From the NCBI GenBank assembly GCA_965603015.1, contig CBFDBJ010000005.1, forward strand, positions 1-64,000: DNA of 64,000 nt, written 5' to 3'. This DNA is from JAUWTJ01 sp965603015 (GTDB lineage: Bacteria > Pseudomonadota > Alphaproteobacteria > M2410). Below the pieces are notes generated by a model. It searched no databases and was not told where the DNA came from. It saw nothing but the letters and a program-made list of their open reading frames with translations. The translations under genes and the position numbers were made by a program. Below are positions 18,853-27,644 of this stretch, piece after piece. The first letter of the stretch is position 1. The number at the start of each line of letters is the position of its first letter.

Positions 18853-19763
18853 TGTCAGATCCAGCTCCCCTCACAGTTATTGGCGGTTTCCTGGGCGCAG
18901 GGAAAACCACGCTGGTCAATCATATCCTGACCGAGGCCGCAAAGACCGGCGGCGGCGTGCGATACGCCGTCCTGGTCAACGACTTTGGTGACCTTGCCAT
19001 TGATGAAAGCCTCATCGAAAAACATGATGGCACCACCATTGCGCTGGCCAACGGCTGTATCTGCTGCACCATCGGCAATGATCTCTTTGAAACTGTGATG
19101 GACCTGATGGAACGTGAGATGCCGCCGGAGCATTTGATCATTGAGGCGAGCGGCGTTGCAGATCCTCGCCCCATCGCAGAACTTGGCAGTCTCAACCCGC
19201 ACCTGTCGCGGGACCTCACAGTCGTTGTCATTGATGCAGAACAGATCCAGGCACAATGGAAAGACGAGCGCCTGCGCGACACAGTGGAGCGACAGATCCA
19301 GGCGGCCAACCTCCTTGTTCTGAATAAAATCGAAACTCTCGAACCGGCCGACCTGTCCGAACTGGATCTATGGCTTGATACCCATGCAGCAGGCGTGCCC
19401 CGCTTGAAAGCCGATAAAGGCCGCATTCCCCTTTCAATTCTCGATGATCGGTCCTTTACAGGGGGCAGGCCCGGCGCCTCTGTCTTTCATGATCAGGATC
19501 ACAGCACACTGTTCCAAACTCGCACCCTCGAGATCGATCCCGCGATAACCCGCGACCTTTTTCGCCAAAAGGCAAGGATGCTGCCCCGTTCAATCCTGCG
19601 CGCCAAGGGCTATGTCACCCTGAACGGCAAGACCCACCTCTTTCAAAAGGTGGGTCCGCGTTTTTCCCTTACACCCTCACTGCATGAGGTTCCGGATGAC
19701 AAGGCTAACAAGATCGTCGTGATCGGGATCGGCGACCTGCCGTCTCTCCCATGGTTTTCATGA
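18852..19763 (+). CDS. CobW/COG0523 family GTPase, putative metallochaperone
   Basis: A 303-residue G3E-family GTPase. Walker A is GGFLGAGKTT (residues 11-20), the CxCC metal-binding motif is CICC (Cys 69, 71, 72), and a NKIE guanine-specificity motif follows in LLVLNKIETLEPAD. A CobW C-terminal domain covers the last part of the protein. Known relatives insert zinc or cobalt into client enzymes. The one-base overlap with the upstream metal-dependent amidohydrolase makes that enzyme the likely client. A hairpin within the coding sequence lies at 19632-19655. Confidence 0.92.
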   Translation: MSDPAPLTVIGGFLGAGKTTLVNHILTEAAKTGGGVRYAVLVNDFGDLAIDESLIEKHDGTTIALANGCICCTIGNDLFETVMDLMEREMPPEHLIIEASGVADPRPIAELGSLNPHLSRDLTVVVIDAEQIQAQWKDERLRDTVERQIQAANLLVLNKIETLEPADLSELDLWLDTHAAGVPRLKADKGRIPLSILDDRSFTGGRPGASVFHDQDHSTLFQTRTLEIDPAITRDLFRQKARMLPRSILRAKGYVTLNGKTHLFQKVGPRFSLTPSLHEVPDDKANKIVVIGIGDLPSLPWFS

Positions 19764-19781
19764 TCCGGGTCTCGCTTCTGG

Positions 19782-20444
19782 TCACTTTGCGGAATTATAT
19801 TTCTCGTTAAACTTTCTTTCGAGTTCCAGGGCATTGTCCGGCAGCTGATGCGCGATGCCCTTGTGACAATCAATGCACGTCTTGCCCTCGTCTTCGGCCT
19901 GCAGGTGACGGTTGCGCGCGCGTTTTTCCTGCAATGTCACATCCATCGCCATGAACGTATGGCAGTTTCGGCACTCGCGGCTGTCGGTCTTTTTCATGAC
20001 CGTCCAGACACGCTCGGCCATTATCGGCCGCTCGTGTTCAAACTCCGCGCGGGTGTCAATGCTACCCAGTGCCCAATGGAACAATTCATTTGACGCCTGG
20101 ATCTTGCGGCGGATCTTGTAGACCCACGGCTTGGGAACATGGCAGTCGGGGCAGGATGCCCGTACGCCGCTGGGATTTGTGTCATGCACTGTGCCCTTGT
20201 ACTCGTTATAAACATTGGCGCGCATTTCGTGACACGAGATGCAAAATTTCTCGGTGTTGGTGATTTCCAGCGCCCAGTTAAAGCCGCCCCAGAACATAAT
20301 CCCGATGGCAAAGCCCCCGATCGCGAGTGTTCCGATAGAATATTTTGCTGTGGGACGCCGGACGGTCGTCCAGATCGCCCGGAGCCTTCCCTTCATTCCA
20401 GTGGGGGATGAGACCTTGTTCCCGTCTTGTGGAGCCTCTGTCAT
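19782..20444 (-). CDS. napC: NapC tetraheme cytochrome c
   Basis: A 220-residue NapC/NirT-family quinol dehydrogenase with one N-terminal membrane helix and a periplasmic domain. Four CxxCH heme sites are visible: CISCH, CPDCH, CRNCH and CIDCH. It passes electrons from the quinol pool to the NapAB nitrate reductase. The stretch MRANVYNEYKGTVHDTNPSG is typical of NapC. It is the last gene of the nap operon, 52 bases after napB, and has a GGAGA Shine-Dalgarno sequence. It converges on the CobW-type gene with a gap of 18 bases. Confidence 0.97.
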   Translation of the reverse strand: MTEAPQDGNKVSSPTGMKGRLRAIWTTVRRPTAKYSIGTLAIGGFAIGIMFWGGFNWALEITNTEKFCISCHEMRANVYNEYKGTVHDTNPSGVRASCPDCHVPKPWVYKIRRKIQASNELFHWALGSIDTRAEFEHERPIMAERVWTVMKKTDSRECRNCHTFMAMDVTLQEKRARNRHLQAEDEGKTCIDCHKGIAHQLPDNALELERKFNEKYNSAK

Positions 20445-20496
20445 ACTGTTTTCTCCATCTTCATAATTCGCCGGACCTGGATCCGGAATCCTTTAC

Positions 20497-21018
20497 TCAC
20501 TTTTGCCGGGCGGGCTCAAACGTATTCACCACAATCGGATTTTTGTCCGTTTGGGGAACATGGCACTGAGTGCAGAACCAGCGCCCGGGATAAACGCGGT
20601 CCAACGCCTTGCCATCGCGGTCGCGATAGTGGGTCTCCGAAATCTTCGGCGCATTTTCTGTGACATTGTTTGGCCAGTCATGACACCGCATGCACTGATT
20701 GACCTTCAAATCAATCTCATATTTGTCAACCCGGTGGGGGATGAGCGGCGGTTGCTGGCGATAGGCCTTGGTAACACGGCCGCTTTCATCCACAGAATGG
20801 ATTTCATTCACGACATTGGGCTCATTTATGTCTGTTTCCCCACGCAGCGATTGAGTGCCCTCGCCATAACTGGGCGACGCAAGGGTCAGCCCGATTACGA
20901 TCACTGAGAAGGCCGTCAGGGCTGTGATGGCGACCACGCCGAATTTTTCTTCCCTCTTCATGGCCTGAACTCCTTTCTTGATACCGCGCTGGGTATTGGA
21001 TTTGTCTGATTGTGTCAT
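20497..21018 (-). CDS. napB: NapB diheme cytochrome, nitrate reductase small subunit
   Basis: The electron-transfer subunit of periplasmic nitrate reductase. Two heme motifs, CMRCH (about residues 109-113) and CTQCH (149-153), sit in the NapB context NQCMRCHDWP and RWFCTQCHVPQTD. There is an N-terminal hydrophobic signal or anchor. Two starts are credible: ATG 21018 after GAGGAGAGAG, and ATG 20961 after AAGGAG. The shorter form (154 residues) is closer to typical NapB size and puts the signal peptide at the very N-terminus. I list the longer frame and cannot decide between them. Confidence 0.93.
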   Translation of the reverse strand: MTQSDKSNTQRGIKKGVQAMKREEKFGVVAITALTAFSVIVIGLTLASPSYGEGTQSLRGETDINEPNVVNEIHSVDESGRVTKAYRQQPPLIPHRVDKYEIDLKVNQCMRCHDWPNNVTENAPKISETHYRDRDGKALDRVYPGRWFCTQCHVPQTDKNPIVVNTFEPARQK

Positions 21019-21030
21019 GGTTCTCTCTCC

Positions 21031-21969
21031 TCAAGCTGCCGCCCGCCGGGCAGCGGCTTTGTCTGGCTCTATGCCAGTGTTAAATCGTGTTGTCAGTTTA
21101 AAGACCGAGTGCGGACAGACATCGGTGCACCGTCCGCACAGAGTGCAATCGCTGGAAAGGATTAAGGGGCCGGCGTCTGCCGCATTGGCACCTTTTAACG
21201 CGGGCGCTATAACCTGGGGCTCGGGGCAGACCGCATAGCAAAGCATGCAGTTGTCACACTTTGAGCGGGATGCGGCGCTGATGACCGGGAGACGGAAACG
21301 GCCGATGAGGCCATAAAAGGCGCCGACAGGACACAGATGTCCACACCACCCGTGGCGCGAGACAGCGACATCAAAGGCAAACAGCGCGGCGAGCATCGTC
21401 AGGGTAAACCCGCTGGTCCACAATGTTCCGAAGACGAGTTCGCGGTGCAGCATCGTTATCGGATTAACAGATTCCCAGAATACCGTGCCGCTCAAGAATG
21501 CGGCAAGAAGGATCATGGCCAGCACCCATAGTCTGATCTGCCTGGCCGGTTGCCATCCTTTCGCGAAAGCAAAGCGCCGATGGATCCAGTGAGCCGCATC
21601 GGTCAGCAGGTTGATCGGGCAAACAAAAGAGCAATAGGCCCGCCCGGCGAAGATCGCATAGACCGCCGTGACAATCGCCATGCCGATGAGAACCGTGGAC
21701 GCCAGAGCGTGACCGGCCAGAAAGACCTGCAGGCCCACGAGGGGGTCCGTCAAAGGCAAGACGCCGAACGTCATACTGGACGCCAGGGTTCCCTTTGCAA
21801 TCCAGATGCCGACAAGGGGACCACTCATAAAGACCGCAAGAAATGTCAGTTGAGCCACACGCCGGACAATGAGCCACTTGTTGGCCCGCAGCTTGCCCTT
21901 TGCTGCGACCGCAGCGCGGCCCGGCCTTCTGACATCCACGAGGGGGCTGAGTGTCCTTGTGCCACTCAT
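21031..21969 (-). CDS. napH: NapH quinol-oxidising iron-sulfur membrane protein
   Basis: A 312-residue inner-membrane ferredoxin-type protein with four membrane helices. It has two CxxxCP motifs (SFVCP and GHLCPVGAFYG) and two 4Fe-4S motifs, CDNCMLCYAVCPEP and CTLCGRCTDVCP. With NapG it forms a quinol-to-NapC/B electron route. Its ATG overlaps the napG stop by 4 bases, and napB begins 12 bases after its stop. Confidence 0.96.
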   Translation of the reverse strand: MSGTRTLSPLVDVRRPGRAAVAAKGKLRANKWLIVRRVAQLTFLAVFMSGPLVGIWIAKGTLASSMTFGVLPLTDPLVGLQVFLAGHALASTVLIGMAIVTAVYAIFAGRAYCSFVCPINLLTDAAHWIHRRFAFAKGWQPARQIRLWVLAMILLAAFLSGTVFWESVNPITMLHRELVFGTLWTSGFTLTMLAALFAFDVAVSRHGWCGHLCPVGAFYGLIGRFRLPVISAASRSKCDNCMLCYAVCPEPQVIAPALKGANAADAGPLILSSDCTLCGRCTDVCPHSVFKLTTRFNTGIEPDKAAARRAAA

Positions 21970-22730
21970 GGGGTCACCTCTTCAGGAAGGCGATCTGGCA
22001 GATCAATAATATCTTCGACCAACGGGCGTCCGTGTCTTGCCTTTTCTTTCCAGCCAAGGCGGTAATGTTCGCCCAGTTGTCCCAGTGCGAGCTCACGTGG
22101 CAAAACTTTGATTGAGGCTTTGGGCAGCACGCAAGCGCTCTCGCACTTGCCGCAACCGGTGCAGTGTTCCGGGTCCACCGTTGGAATAAATTTCGCGTGG
22201 GCGCCGCTGCGTTCATCATGCTGGCGGTCGAGCCGGATTGCCTTATCGATGACCGGACAGACCCGGTAACACACATCACATCTCAGGCCGAGTGTATTGA
22301 GGCAGGTGTCCTGGCCCACCAGAACAGCAACACCCATCCTGGCATCATCAATATCAGTCAACTCTTTTGACAGCGCGCCGGTGGGGCACGCAGCAACGCA
22401 GGGAATGTCATCACACATTTCGCACGGCACGTTACGGGCGATGAAGAACGGCGTCCCGGCAGCCACTGGCGAACCGAGGCGCGACAGGCTCAAGGTATCG
22501 TAAGGACAATCCGCGACGCATTGACCGCAATGCACGCAGGCACCGAGAAACTTTTCTTCGACCAAGGCGCCGGGCGGGCGAAGCGCCACGGCGGGTAAAG
22601 CCTCCGCCTTGTTGTTAATCAGAGAAATTCCCAGGCCCATCATGCCAACACCACAGGCCGACCCCGCCGCTTCCTTAAAGAAGCGACGGCGATCGACCGG
22701 TCTTTTTGCTGTGTCAGCGAAGCTGTTCAC
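21966..22730 (-). CDS. napG: NapG periplasmic ferredoxin-type protein
   Basis: A 254-residue iron-sulfur protein with a twin-arginine-type N-terminus (DRRRFFKEAAG) and four 4Fe-4S clusters: CVHCGQCVADCP, CEMCDDIPCVAACP, CDVCYRVCP and CTGCGKCESACVLP. It partners NapH in electron supply to NapAB. The start is a GTG at 22730 with a GGAAGGG Shine-Dalgarno sequence just upstream. It lies 29 bases after napA and overlaps napH by 4 bases. Confidence 0.96.
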   Translation of the reverse strand: MNSFADTAKRPVDRRRFFKEAAGSACGVGMMGLGISLINNKAEALPAVALRPPGALVEEKFLGACVHCGQCVADCPYDTLSLSRLGSPVAAGTPFFIARNVPCEMCDDIPCVAACPTGALSKELTDIDDARMGVAVLVGQDTCLNTLGLRCDVCYRVCPVIDKAIRLDRQHDERSGAHAKFIPTVDPEHCTGCGKCESACVLPKASIKVLPRELALGQLGEHYRLGWKEKARHGRPLVEDIIDLPDRLPEEVTP

Positions 22731-22759
22731 TGGCCCTTCCCTTCAGGCGAAAACATGGG

Positions 22760-25261
22760 TTACGCCTTGACGACCCTGACGGCGCACTTCTTGAAGTCCG
22801 TTTCCTTGGAAATAGGACAAGTGGCGTCGAGTGTCAGCTTGTTGACGAGCTGCGTTGCATCGAACCAGGGAATGAAGACGACCCCTTGCGGTGGTTTATT
22901 ACGCCCCTTGGTTTCGACGCGGGTTCGCAATTCGCCGCGGCGGGTTTGCAGCTTGACCTCCTGGCCGCGCCTCAACCCTCGTTCTTCGGCATCAACCGGA
23001 TGCATGAAGACCTGCGCATTCGGATAGGCCCGGTGAAGCTCGGGGACCCGAGCCGTCATGGAACCGGAATGCCAGTGCTCAAGAACACGCCCGGTGGACA
23101 GCCACAGATCGAATTCATCATCGGGCTCTTCGGCGGCGGGCTCATAAGGTGCGAAAATGATGTTCGCCTTGCCGTCGGGCTTGCCATAGAACTCAAAGTC
23201 CTTGCCCGGCTTGACGTAGGGATCATAACCCTCGCGGAAGCGCCACAGGGTTTCCTTGCCATCAACCACCGGCCAGCGCAAACCGCGGGCCTTGTGATAG
23301 GTATCAAACGGCGCCAGGTCATGTTTCTTGCCGCGACCAAAGCTGGCGTATTCCTCGAACAGACCCTTCTGAATATAATAGCCGAAATGATCGGCTTCGT
23401 GGTTGCCGTGACCTTCCTGCTTTTGCGAAAGCGGGAACTGATCCACTTCACCATTGGCATACAGAACATCATAGAGCGTCTTGCCGCGATATTCGGGCAT
23501 TTGAGCAATGAGTTCTTGCGGCCAGACCTCCTCGACCGTGAAACGCTTTGAAAATTCCACGAGTTGCCAGAGATCGGATTTGGACTCGCCCGGTCCGGCA
23601 ACCTGTTCGCGCCAGAACTGCGTGCGTCTCTCGGCGTTACCGTAGGCGCCTTCCTTTTCGACCCACATGGAGGTCGGCAGGATGAGATCGCCCGCCATGG
23701 CGGTTATGGTCGGATAGGGGTCGGAAACGACGATGAAGTTTTCGGGGTTACGATAACCGGGATATGTTTCCTCGTTGAGATTGGGCGCGGCCTGAACATT
23801 GTTATTGCACATCACCCAATAGGCGTTCATGACGCCATCCTTGAGCTTGCGATTGTGCAGCACGGCATGGAAGCCTGGCTTGGGAGGAATGGTTCCCTTC
23901 GGCAATTTCCAGATTTTCTCGGCGATATCGCGGTGCGCTTCCTTGGCGACCACCAGATCGGCTGGCAGGCGGTGGGCGAAAGTTCCAACTTCGCGCGCAG
24001 TGCCACACGCTGATGGCTGACCGGTCAAAGAGAACGGCCCACTGCCCGGCGTGGAGATCTTCCCGGTGAGCAGGTGAATATTGTAAAGCAAGCCATTGAC
24101 CCATGTGCCGCGAGAATGCTGGTTCACACCCATTGTCCAGAGTGACATGATCTTGCGATCTGGATCCGCATAGGCCTTTGCCATACGCTCCAGATTTTCT
24201 GGCGGAACTTTGGACAGCTTCGATGTGTACTCGAGGGTATATTTCGAAACAGCGGCCTTGTATTCGGTAAAATCGATCTTGGTGAGCTTGCCATGTTTGC
24301 CTTCATGGGCCGGATTGTCGGCAGCCTGTTCGCGCGGATCTTCCGGGCGCAGGCCATAACCAATACCGGTTGCGGTTTTGGTTATGTTGACGTGTTTGGC
24401 GACAAATTCCTCATTCACCGCACCACTCTCAATAATGTAATTGGCAATATAGTTGAGGATGGCGAGATCGGTCTGTGGTTCAAAAATCATCTGGTTGTCA
24501 GCAAGCTCGAAACTGCGATGCTTGTAGGTCGACAGAACGTGAACCTGGCAGCCGGGTTTGGTGAGACGCGTATCGGTCAACCGGGACCACAGAATCGGAT
24601 GCATCTCCGACATGTTAGAGCCCCACAGAACAAAATCGTCGGCTTCCTCAAGGTCATCATAGCAACCCATCGGCTCATCAATGCCAAAGGCGCGGATGAA
24701 CCCGGCAACTGCCGAGGCCATGCAATGACGTGCGTTGGGATCAAGATTATTGGACCTGAAGCCTGCCTTCATCAGCTTGGAGGCTGCATAACCCTCCCAC
24801 ACGGTCCATTGTCCCGAGCCAAACATACCAACCGATGTCGGGCCTTTCTTTTTCAGAGCGTCCTTGAACTTGACGGCCATGATGTCGAAGGCTTCATCCC
24901 AGGAAACAGGTGTGAACTCGCCCTCTTTGTCATACTGGCCGTCGGTCTTGCGTAGCAACGGCGTCGTCAGGCGATCCTCGCCGTACATAATCTTGGAGAG
25001 GAAATAGCCCTTGATGCAGTTAAGACCCCTGTTGACCGGGGCATCCGGATCGCCCTGGGTCGCGACCACGCGGCCCTCCTTGGTTCCGACAAGGACCGAG
25101 CACCCGGTACCGCAGAAACGGCAGGGAGCCTTGTCCCAGCGGATGTCTGACTGAACGGGCTGAGCAACCGCTGCAGGGTTTGAAGCAATCGCAATGCCCG
25201 CCGCTGCGGCTGTTGCGCTTACTGCGCTGGTCTTGATGAATTCGCGCCTGTTTTGTTTCAT
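22760..25261 (-). CDS. napA: Periplasmic nitrate reductase catalytic subunit
   Basis: The 833-residue molybdenum enzyme that reduces nitrate to nitrite in the periplasm. It starts with a Tat signal (NRREFIKTSAV). The 4Fe-4S site is formed by Cys 47, 50, 54 and 82, and the molybdenum ligand is Cys 180 in ARHCMASAVAGF, a motif that separates NapA from the related formate dehydrogenases. The C-terminal half holds molybdopterin-binding stretches such as HWHSGSMTARVPELH. The start overlaps the napD stop by 4 bases. The protein looks full-length and intact. Confidence 0.99.
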   Translation of the reverse strand: MKQNRREFIKTSAVSATAAAAGIAIASNPAAVAQPVQSDIRWDKAPCRFCGTGCSVLVGTKEGRVVATQGDPDAPVNRGLNCIKGYFLSKIMYGEDRLTTPLLRKTDGQYDKEGEFTPVSWDEAFDIMAVKFKDALKKKGPTSVGMFGSGQWTVWEGYAASKLMKAGFRSNNLDPNARHCMASAVAGFIRAFGIDEPMGCYDDLEEADDFVLWGSNMSEMHPILWSRLTDTRLTKPGCQVHVLSTYKHRSFELADNQMIFEPQTDLAILNYIANYIIESGAVNEEFVAKHVNITKTATGIGYGLRPEDPREQAADNPAHEGKHGKLTKIDFTEYKAAVSKYTLEYTSKLSKVPPENLERMAKAYADPDRKIMSLWTMGVNQHSRGTWVNGLLYNIHLLTGKISTPGSGPFSLTGQPSACGTAREVGTFAHRLPADLVVAKEAHRDIAEKIWKLPKGTIPPKPGFHAVLHNRKLKDGVMNAYWVMCNNNVQAAPNLNEETYPGYRNPENFIVVSDPYPTITAMAGDLILPTSMWVEKEGAYGNAERRTQFWREQVAGPGESKSDLWQLVEFSKRFTVEEVWPQELIAQMPEYRGKTLYDVLYANGEVDQFPLSQKQEGHGNHEADHFGYYIQKGLFEEYASFGRGKKHDLAPFDTYHKARGLRWPVVDGKETLWRFREGYDPYVKPGKDFEFYGKPDGKANIIFAPYEPAAEEPDDEFDLWLSTGRVLEHWHSGSMTARVPELHRAYPNAQVFMHPVDAEERGLRRGQEVKLQTRRGELRTRVETKGRNKPPQGVVFIPWFDATQLVNKLTLDATCPISKETDFKKCAVRVVKA

Positions 25262-25569
25262 GTTTCATCTCCTGAAACTGTCGTGGTTTGAGCCTGGGTC
25301 AGGTCCGATCCGAAACCCTGCCCCTCAATTTGTTCAAAGTGGTGATAGACCAGCGACGCCGAAGCGACGCCGGGAAGCGATTGTATTTGAATGAGAATGT
25401 CGCCAGCCTGCCTCTGGTTGCCGGACTCAACTGTAACGACCAGACGTCCATCATCTGTTTCGTGATGGACCTCTGTGCCGGGCATCGTGCTCAGATCATC
25501 AACAAGACCGGATGCCTTGCCGGGTATCGCGTGAACCAAAAGACCGCAGACAATGAGCTCTTCATTCAA
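25258..25569 (-). CDS. napD: NapD chaperone for NapA
   Basis: A 103-residue cytoplasmic chaperone that binds the Tat signal of NapA and delays export until the cofactor is loaded. The family opening ICGLLVHAIPGKA is seen here as VCGLLVHAIPGKASG, and ETDDGRLVVTVE follows. It overlaps napF upstream and napA downstream by 4 bases each. The order napF-napD-napA is common. Confidence 0.94.
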   Translation of the reverse strand: MNEELIVCGLLVHAIPGKASGLVDDLSTMPGTEVHHETDDGRLVVTVESGNQRQAGDILIQIQSLPGVASASLVYHHFEQIEGQGFGSDLTQAQTTTVSGDET

Positions 25570-25898
25570 GAGACAGTCTCCTCGTTGTCCAGTTTAGCTT
25601 GCCAAACCGGTGTGATTGCCTGTGCCGGACAGACCGCCTTGCAGTCCATGCAACCGTTGCACAAGGTTTCGTCGACCATGGGCACAGCACGGCCACCGGT
25701 CATCAATTGAAAGGAAATTGCCCCGCGGTCACATTCGTCCTCGCAGAGACGGCACATGGTCCCCGAGACGCTGAGGCATCGGCTGTTGATCGTGACACCA
25801 ACGGCTTCTTCAGATGCCGTTACATTGACATCTGTTACAGCTGCGTCAGTGCGAAACCGACCGCGCAGAAATTGCTTTCTGGAAATCTCGACGTTCAT
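25566..25898 (-). CDS. napF: NapF-like ferredoxin, short form
   Basis: A 110-residue ferredoxin-type protein at the head of the nap operon. Two iron-sulfur clusters are visible: Cys 41, 49, 52 and 56 (CRLCEDECDRGAISF), which matches the CxxCxxxC..AI.F block of NapF, and Cys 80, 83, 86 and 90 (CNGCMDCKAVCP). Compared with the usual NapF of about 160 residues, it lacks the N-terminal cluster region, although ISRKQFLRG at the start resembles a NapF N-terminus. NapF is thought to help load iron-sulfur into NapA. A 4-base overlap with napD supports the call. Confidence 0.85.
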   Translation of the reverse strand: MNVEISRKQFLRGRFRTDAAVTDVNVTASEEAVGVTINSRCLSVSGTMCRLCEDECDRGAISFQLMTGGRAVPMVDETLCNGCMDCKAVCPAQAITPVWQAKLDNEETVS

Positions 25899-25981
25899 GC
25901 GACCCTGTCGTCTGTTGGATTTAGCGACAGATCAAACTCGATCCGCTGCCTCATCTGGATGCAGACATTACATATTCAAAA

Positions 25982-26007
25982 CGGCAATCATATTTGCCAG
26001 ATTGCCG
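25982..26007. promoter_or_regulatory. Inverted repeat upstream of napF, candidate operator
   Basis: A perfect 8-bp inverted repeat, CGGCAATC and GATTGCCG, separated by 10 bases, about 85-110 bases upstream of the napF start. It lies in the only gap that could hold the nap promoter (25899-26139). No FNR-type TTGAT-N4-ATCAA site was found. Which regulator binds, if any, is unknown. Confidence 0.35.
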
Positions 26008-26139
26008 CAAGTCGGCATGTCGCACGCTGCTTTGACACGCGCCAGCCGGTTACCCTGGAACTATCCCAAAGTTGCGTTTGAGGTGCTTAATTTTTTGTTA
26101 ACACCCAGGTGTCCGCCGGGTGGGAAGGCTCGGAAAAAT

Positions 26140-27501
26140 CTAGTAGGCGCAATCCGAATAAAGCCGCTTGATATCGCCCTGCCAGTCATTGTGGAAAGCC
26201 TCGAGCAGATCCTCTGCGGGCGTCTTACCACGTTCCAGACTGTCCTGAAGTGTAGCAAGGAAGTGGACTTCATCGACACCGGCACTGTCGAGCCTGGCGC
26301 GTGCTTTCAGACCCTGCTTCGCCAGGTCCACGACGTCCTTCGCGATCTCAAGAACGCTTCGACCGCAAATTTCAGCCCTGAATCCAAGACGTGCGACATC
26401 GCGCCGCAGAGCTTCCATTTCCTCCGGGCTCCATCCCTTTGCAATATCCCAGGCCGCATCAAGCGACGACTGGTTGTAAAACAGGCCAACCCAAAGCGCG
26501 GGCAAAGCGCAAATCCGATCCCAGGGACCGCCATCGGCGCCGCGCACTTCCAGATATTGCTTAATGCGCGCTTCAGGGAAAATTGTTGTCAGATGATCGG
26601 CCCAATCGGACAGGGTCGGCTTTTGCCCCTCGAAGCCCTCCAGTTTTCCATCAAGGAAGTTACGGAACGATTTGCCACTCACATCGTGGTAGATCCCGTC
26701 GCGATAGACAAAATACATCGGCACATCGAGGGCAAAATCCGTATAGGCCTCGAACCCGAAACCCTCCTCAAAAACAAACGGCAAAACGCCGGTGCGATCC
26801 GGGTCCGTATCGGTCCAGATATGGGCGCGGTATGACAAATATCCGTTGGGCTTGCCGTCAAGGAACGGGGAATTGGCGAACAGCGCTGTGGCAATTGGCT
26901 GGAGCGCGAGGGCAACGCGCAGTTTTTGCACCATGTCGGGCTCCGAGCCGAAATCAAGATTGGTCTGGATGGTGCAGGAGCGGAACATCATATCGAGACC
27001 CATACTGCCTTTTTTAGGCATGTAGCTCGACATGATGCCGTAGCGGCCCTTGGGCATGACCGGAACCTGATCGCGGGTCCAGTCGGGCGTAACACCCAGT
27101 CCGAGAAACCCGGCGCCGATTTCGTCGGCCACTTCGCGGACCTGATCGAGGTGGGTATGAACCTCGTTGCAGGTCTGGTGCAGGGTCTTCAGATTGGCGC
27201 CCGAAAGCTCCAATTGCCCGCCAGGCTCGAGACTGACGGAGGCACCGTCCTGCAAAAGACCGATAATCTTGCCCTGTTCGCGCACCGGCTCCCAGCCAAA
27301 CCGTGTCAGTCCATTGAGCATGGCCTCGATCCCGGCGGGACCCTCATAGGGGAGCGGCGCAAGGGTCTCGGCGTTGAAGCTGAATTTCTCGTGCTCGGTA
27401 CCAATGCCCCATTTATCCTCGGGCTTTGATCCATCGGCCAGAAACCTGACCAGATCGTCCCTCGATTCAACGGGTCCACCACCTTGCTGCGGTATCGACA
27501 T
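26140..27501 (-). CDS. gshA: Glutamate-cysteine ligase (plant/alphaproteobacterial type)
   Basis: A 453-residue enzyme joining glutamate and cysteine, the first step of glutathione synthesis. The N-terminal GIGTEHEKFSF, the central GRYGIMSSYMPKKGSMGLDMMFRSCTIQTNLDF and the later LEVRGADGGPWDRI are signatures of the GshA type shared by plants and alphaproteobacteria, not the enterobacterial type. Length fits. It lies downstream of rsmE on the same strand, but the 226-base gap holds a large inverted repeat, so it may have its own promoter. Confidence 0.96.
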   Translation of the reverse strand: MSIPQQGGGPVESRDDLVRFLADGSKPEDKWGIGTEHEKFSFNAETLAPLPYEGPAGIEAMLNGLTRFGWEPVREQGKIIGLLQDGASVSLEPGGQLELSGANLKTLHQTCNEVHTHLDQVREVADEIGAGFLGLGVTPDWTRDQVPVMPKGRYGIMSSYMPKKGSMGLDMMFRSCTIQTNLDFGSEPDMVQKLRVALALQPIATALFANSPFLDGKPNGYLSYRAHIWTDTDPDRTGVLPFVFEEGFGFEAYTDFALDVPMYFVYRDGIYHDVSGKSFRNFLDGKLEGFEGQKPTLSDWADHLTTIFPEARIKQYLEVRGADGGPWDRICALPALWVGLFYNQSSLDAAWDIAKGWSPEEMEALRRDVARLGFRAEICGRSVLEIAKDVVDLAKQGLKARARLDSAGVDEVHFLATLQDSLERGKTPAEDLLEAFHNDWQGDIKRLYSDCAY

Positions 27502-27644
27502 GCCGTCCCTTTCAACACTCGTGTTCGTTATAAGTCGTCAGAATCTGACACGTTTGAGCAGGAACCTATGGGCTTGCCCAATCCCATACAAGCCTCAAGG
27601 TATTGCGCACCGTCACAATCCTGCGAGGCACCATGTTAATCAAA

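Noticed and set aside
24293..24955. A 220-codon plus-strand open frame antisense to napA
   Set aside because: It has no family features, and the minus strand is a complete NapA.
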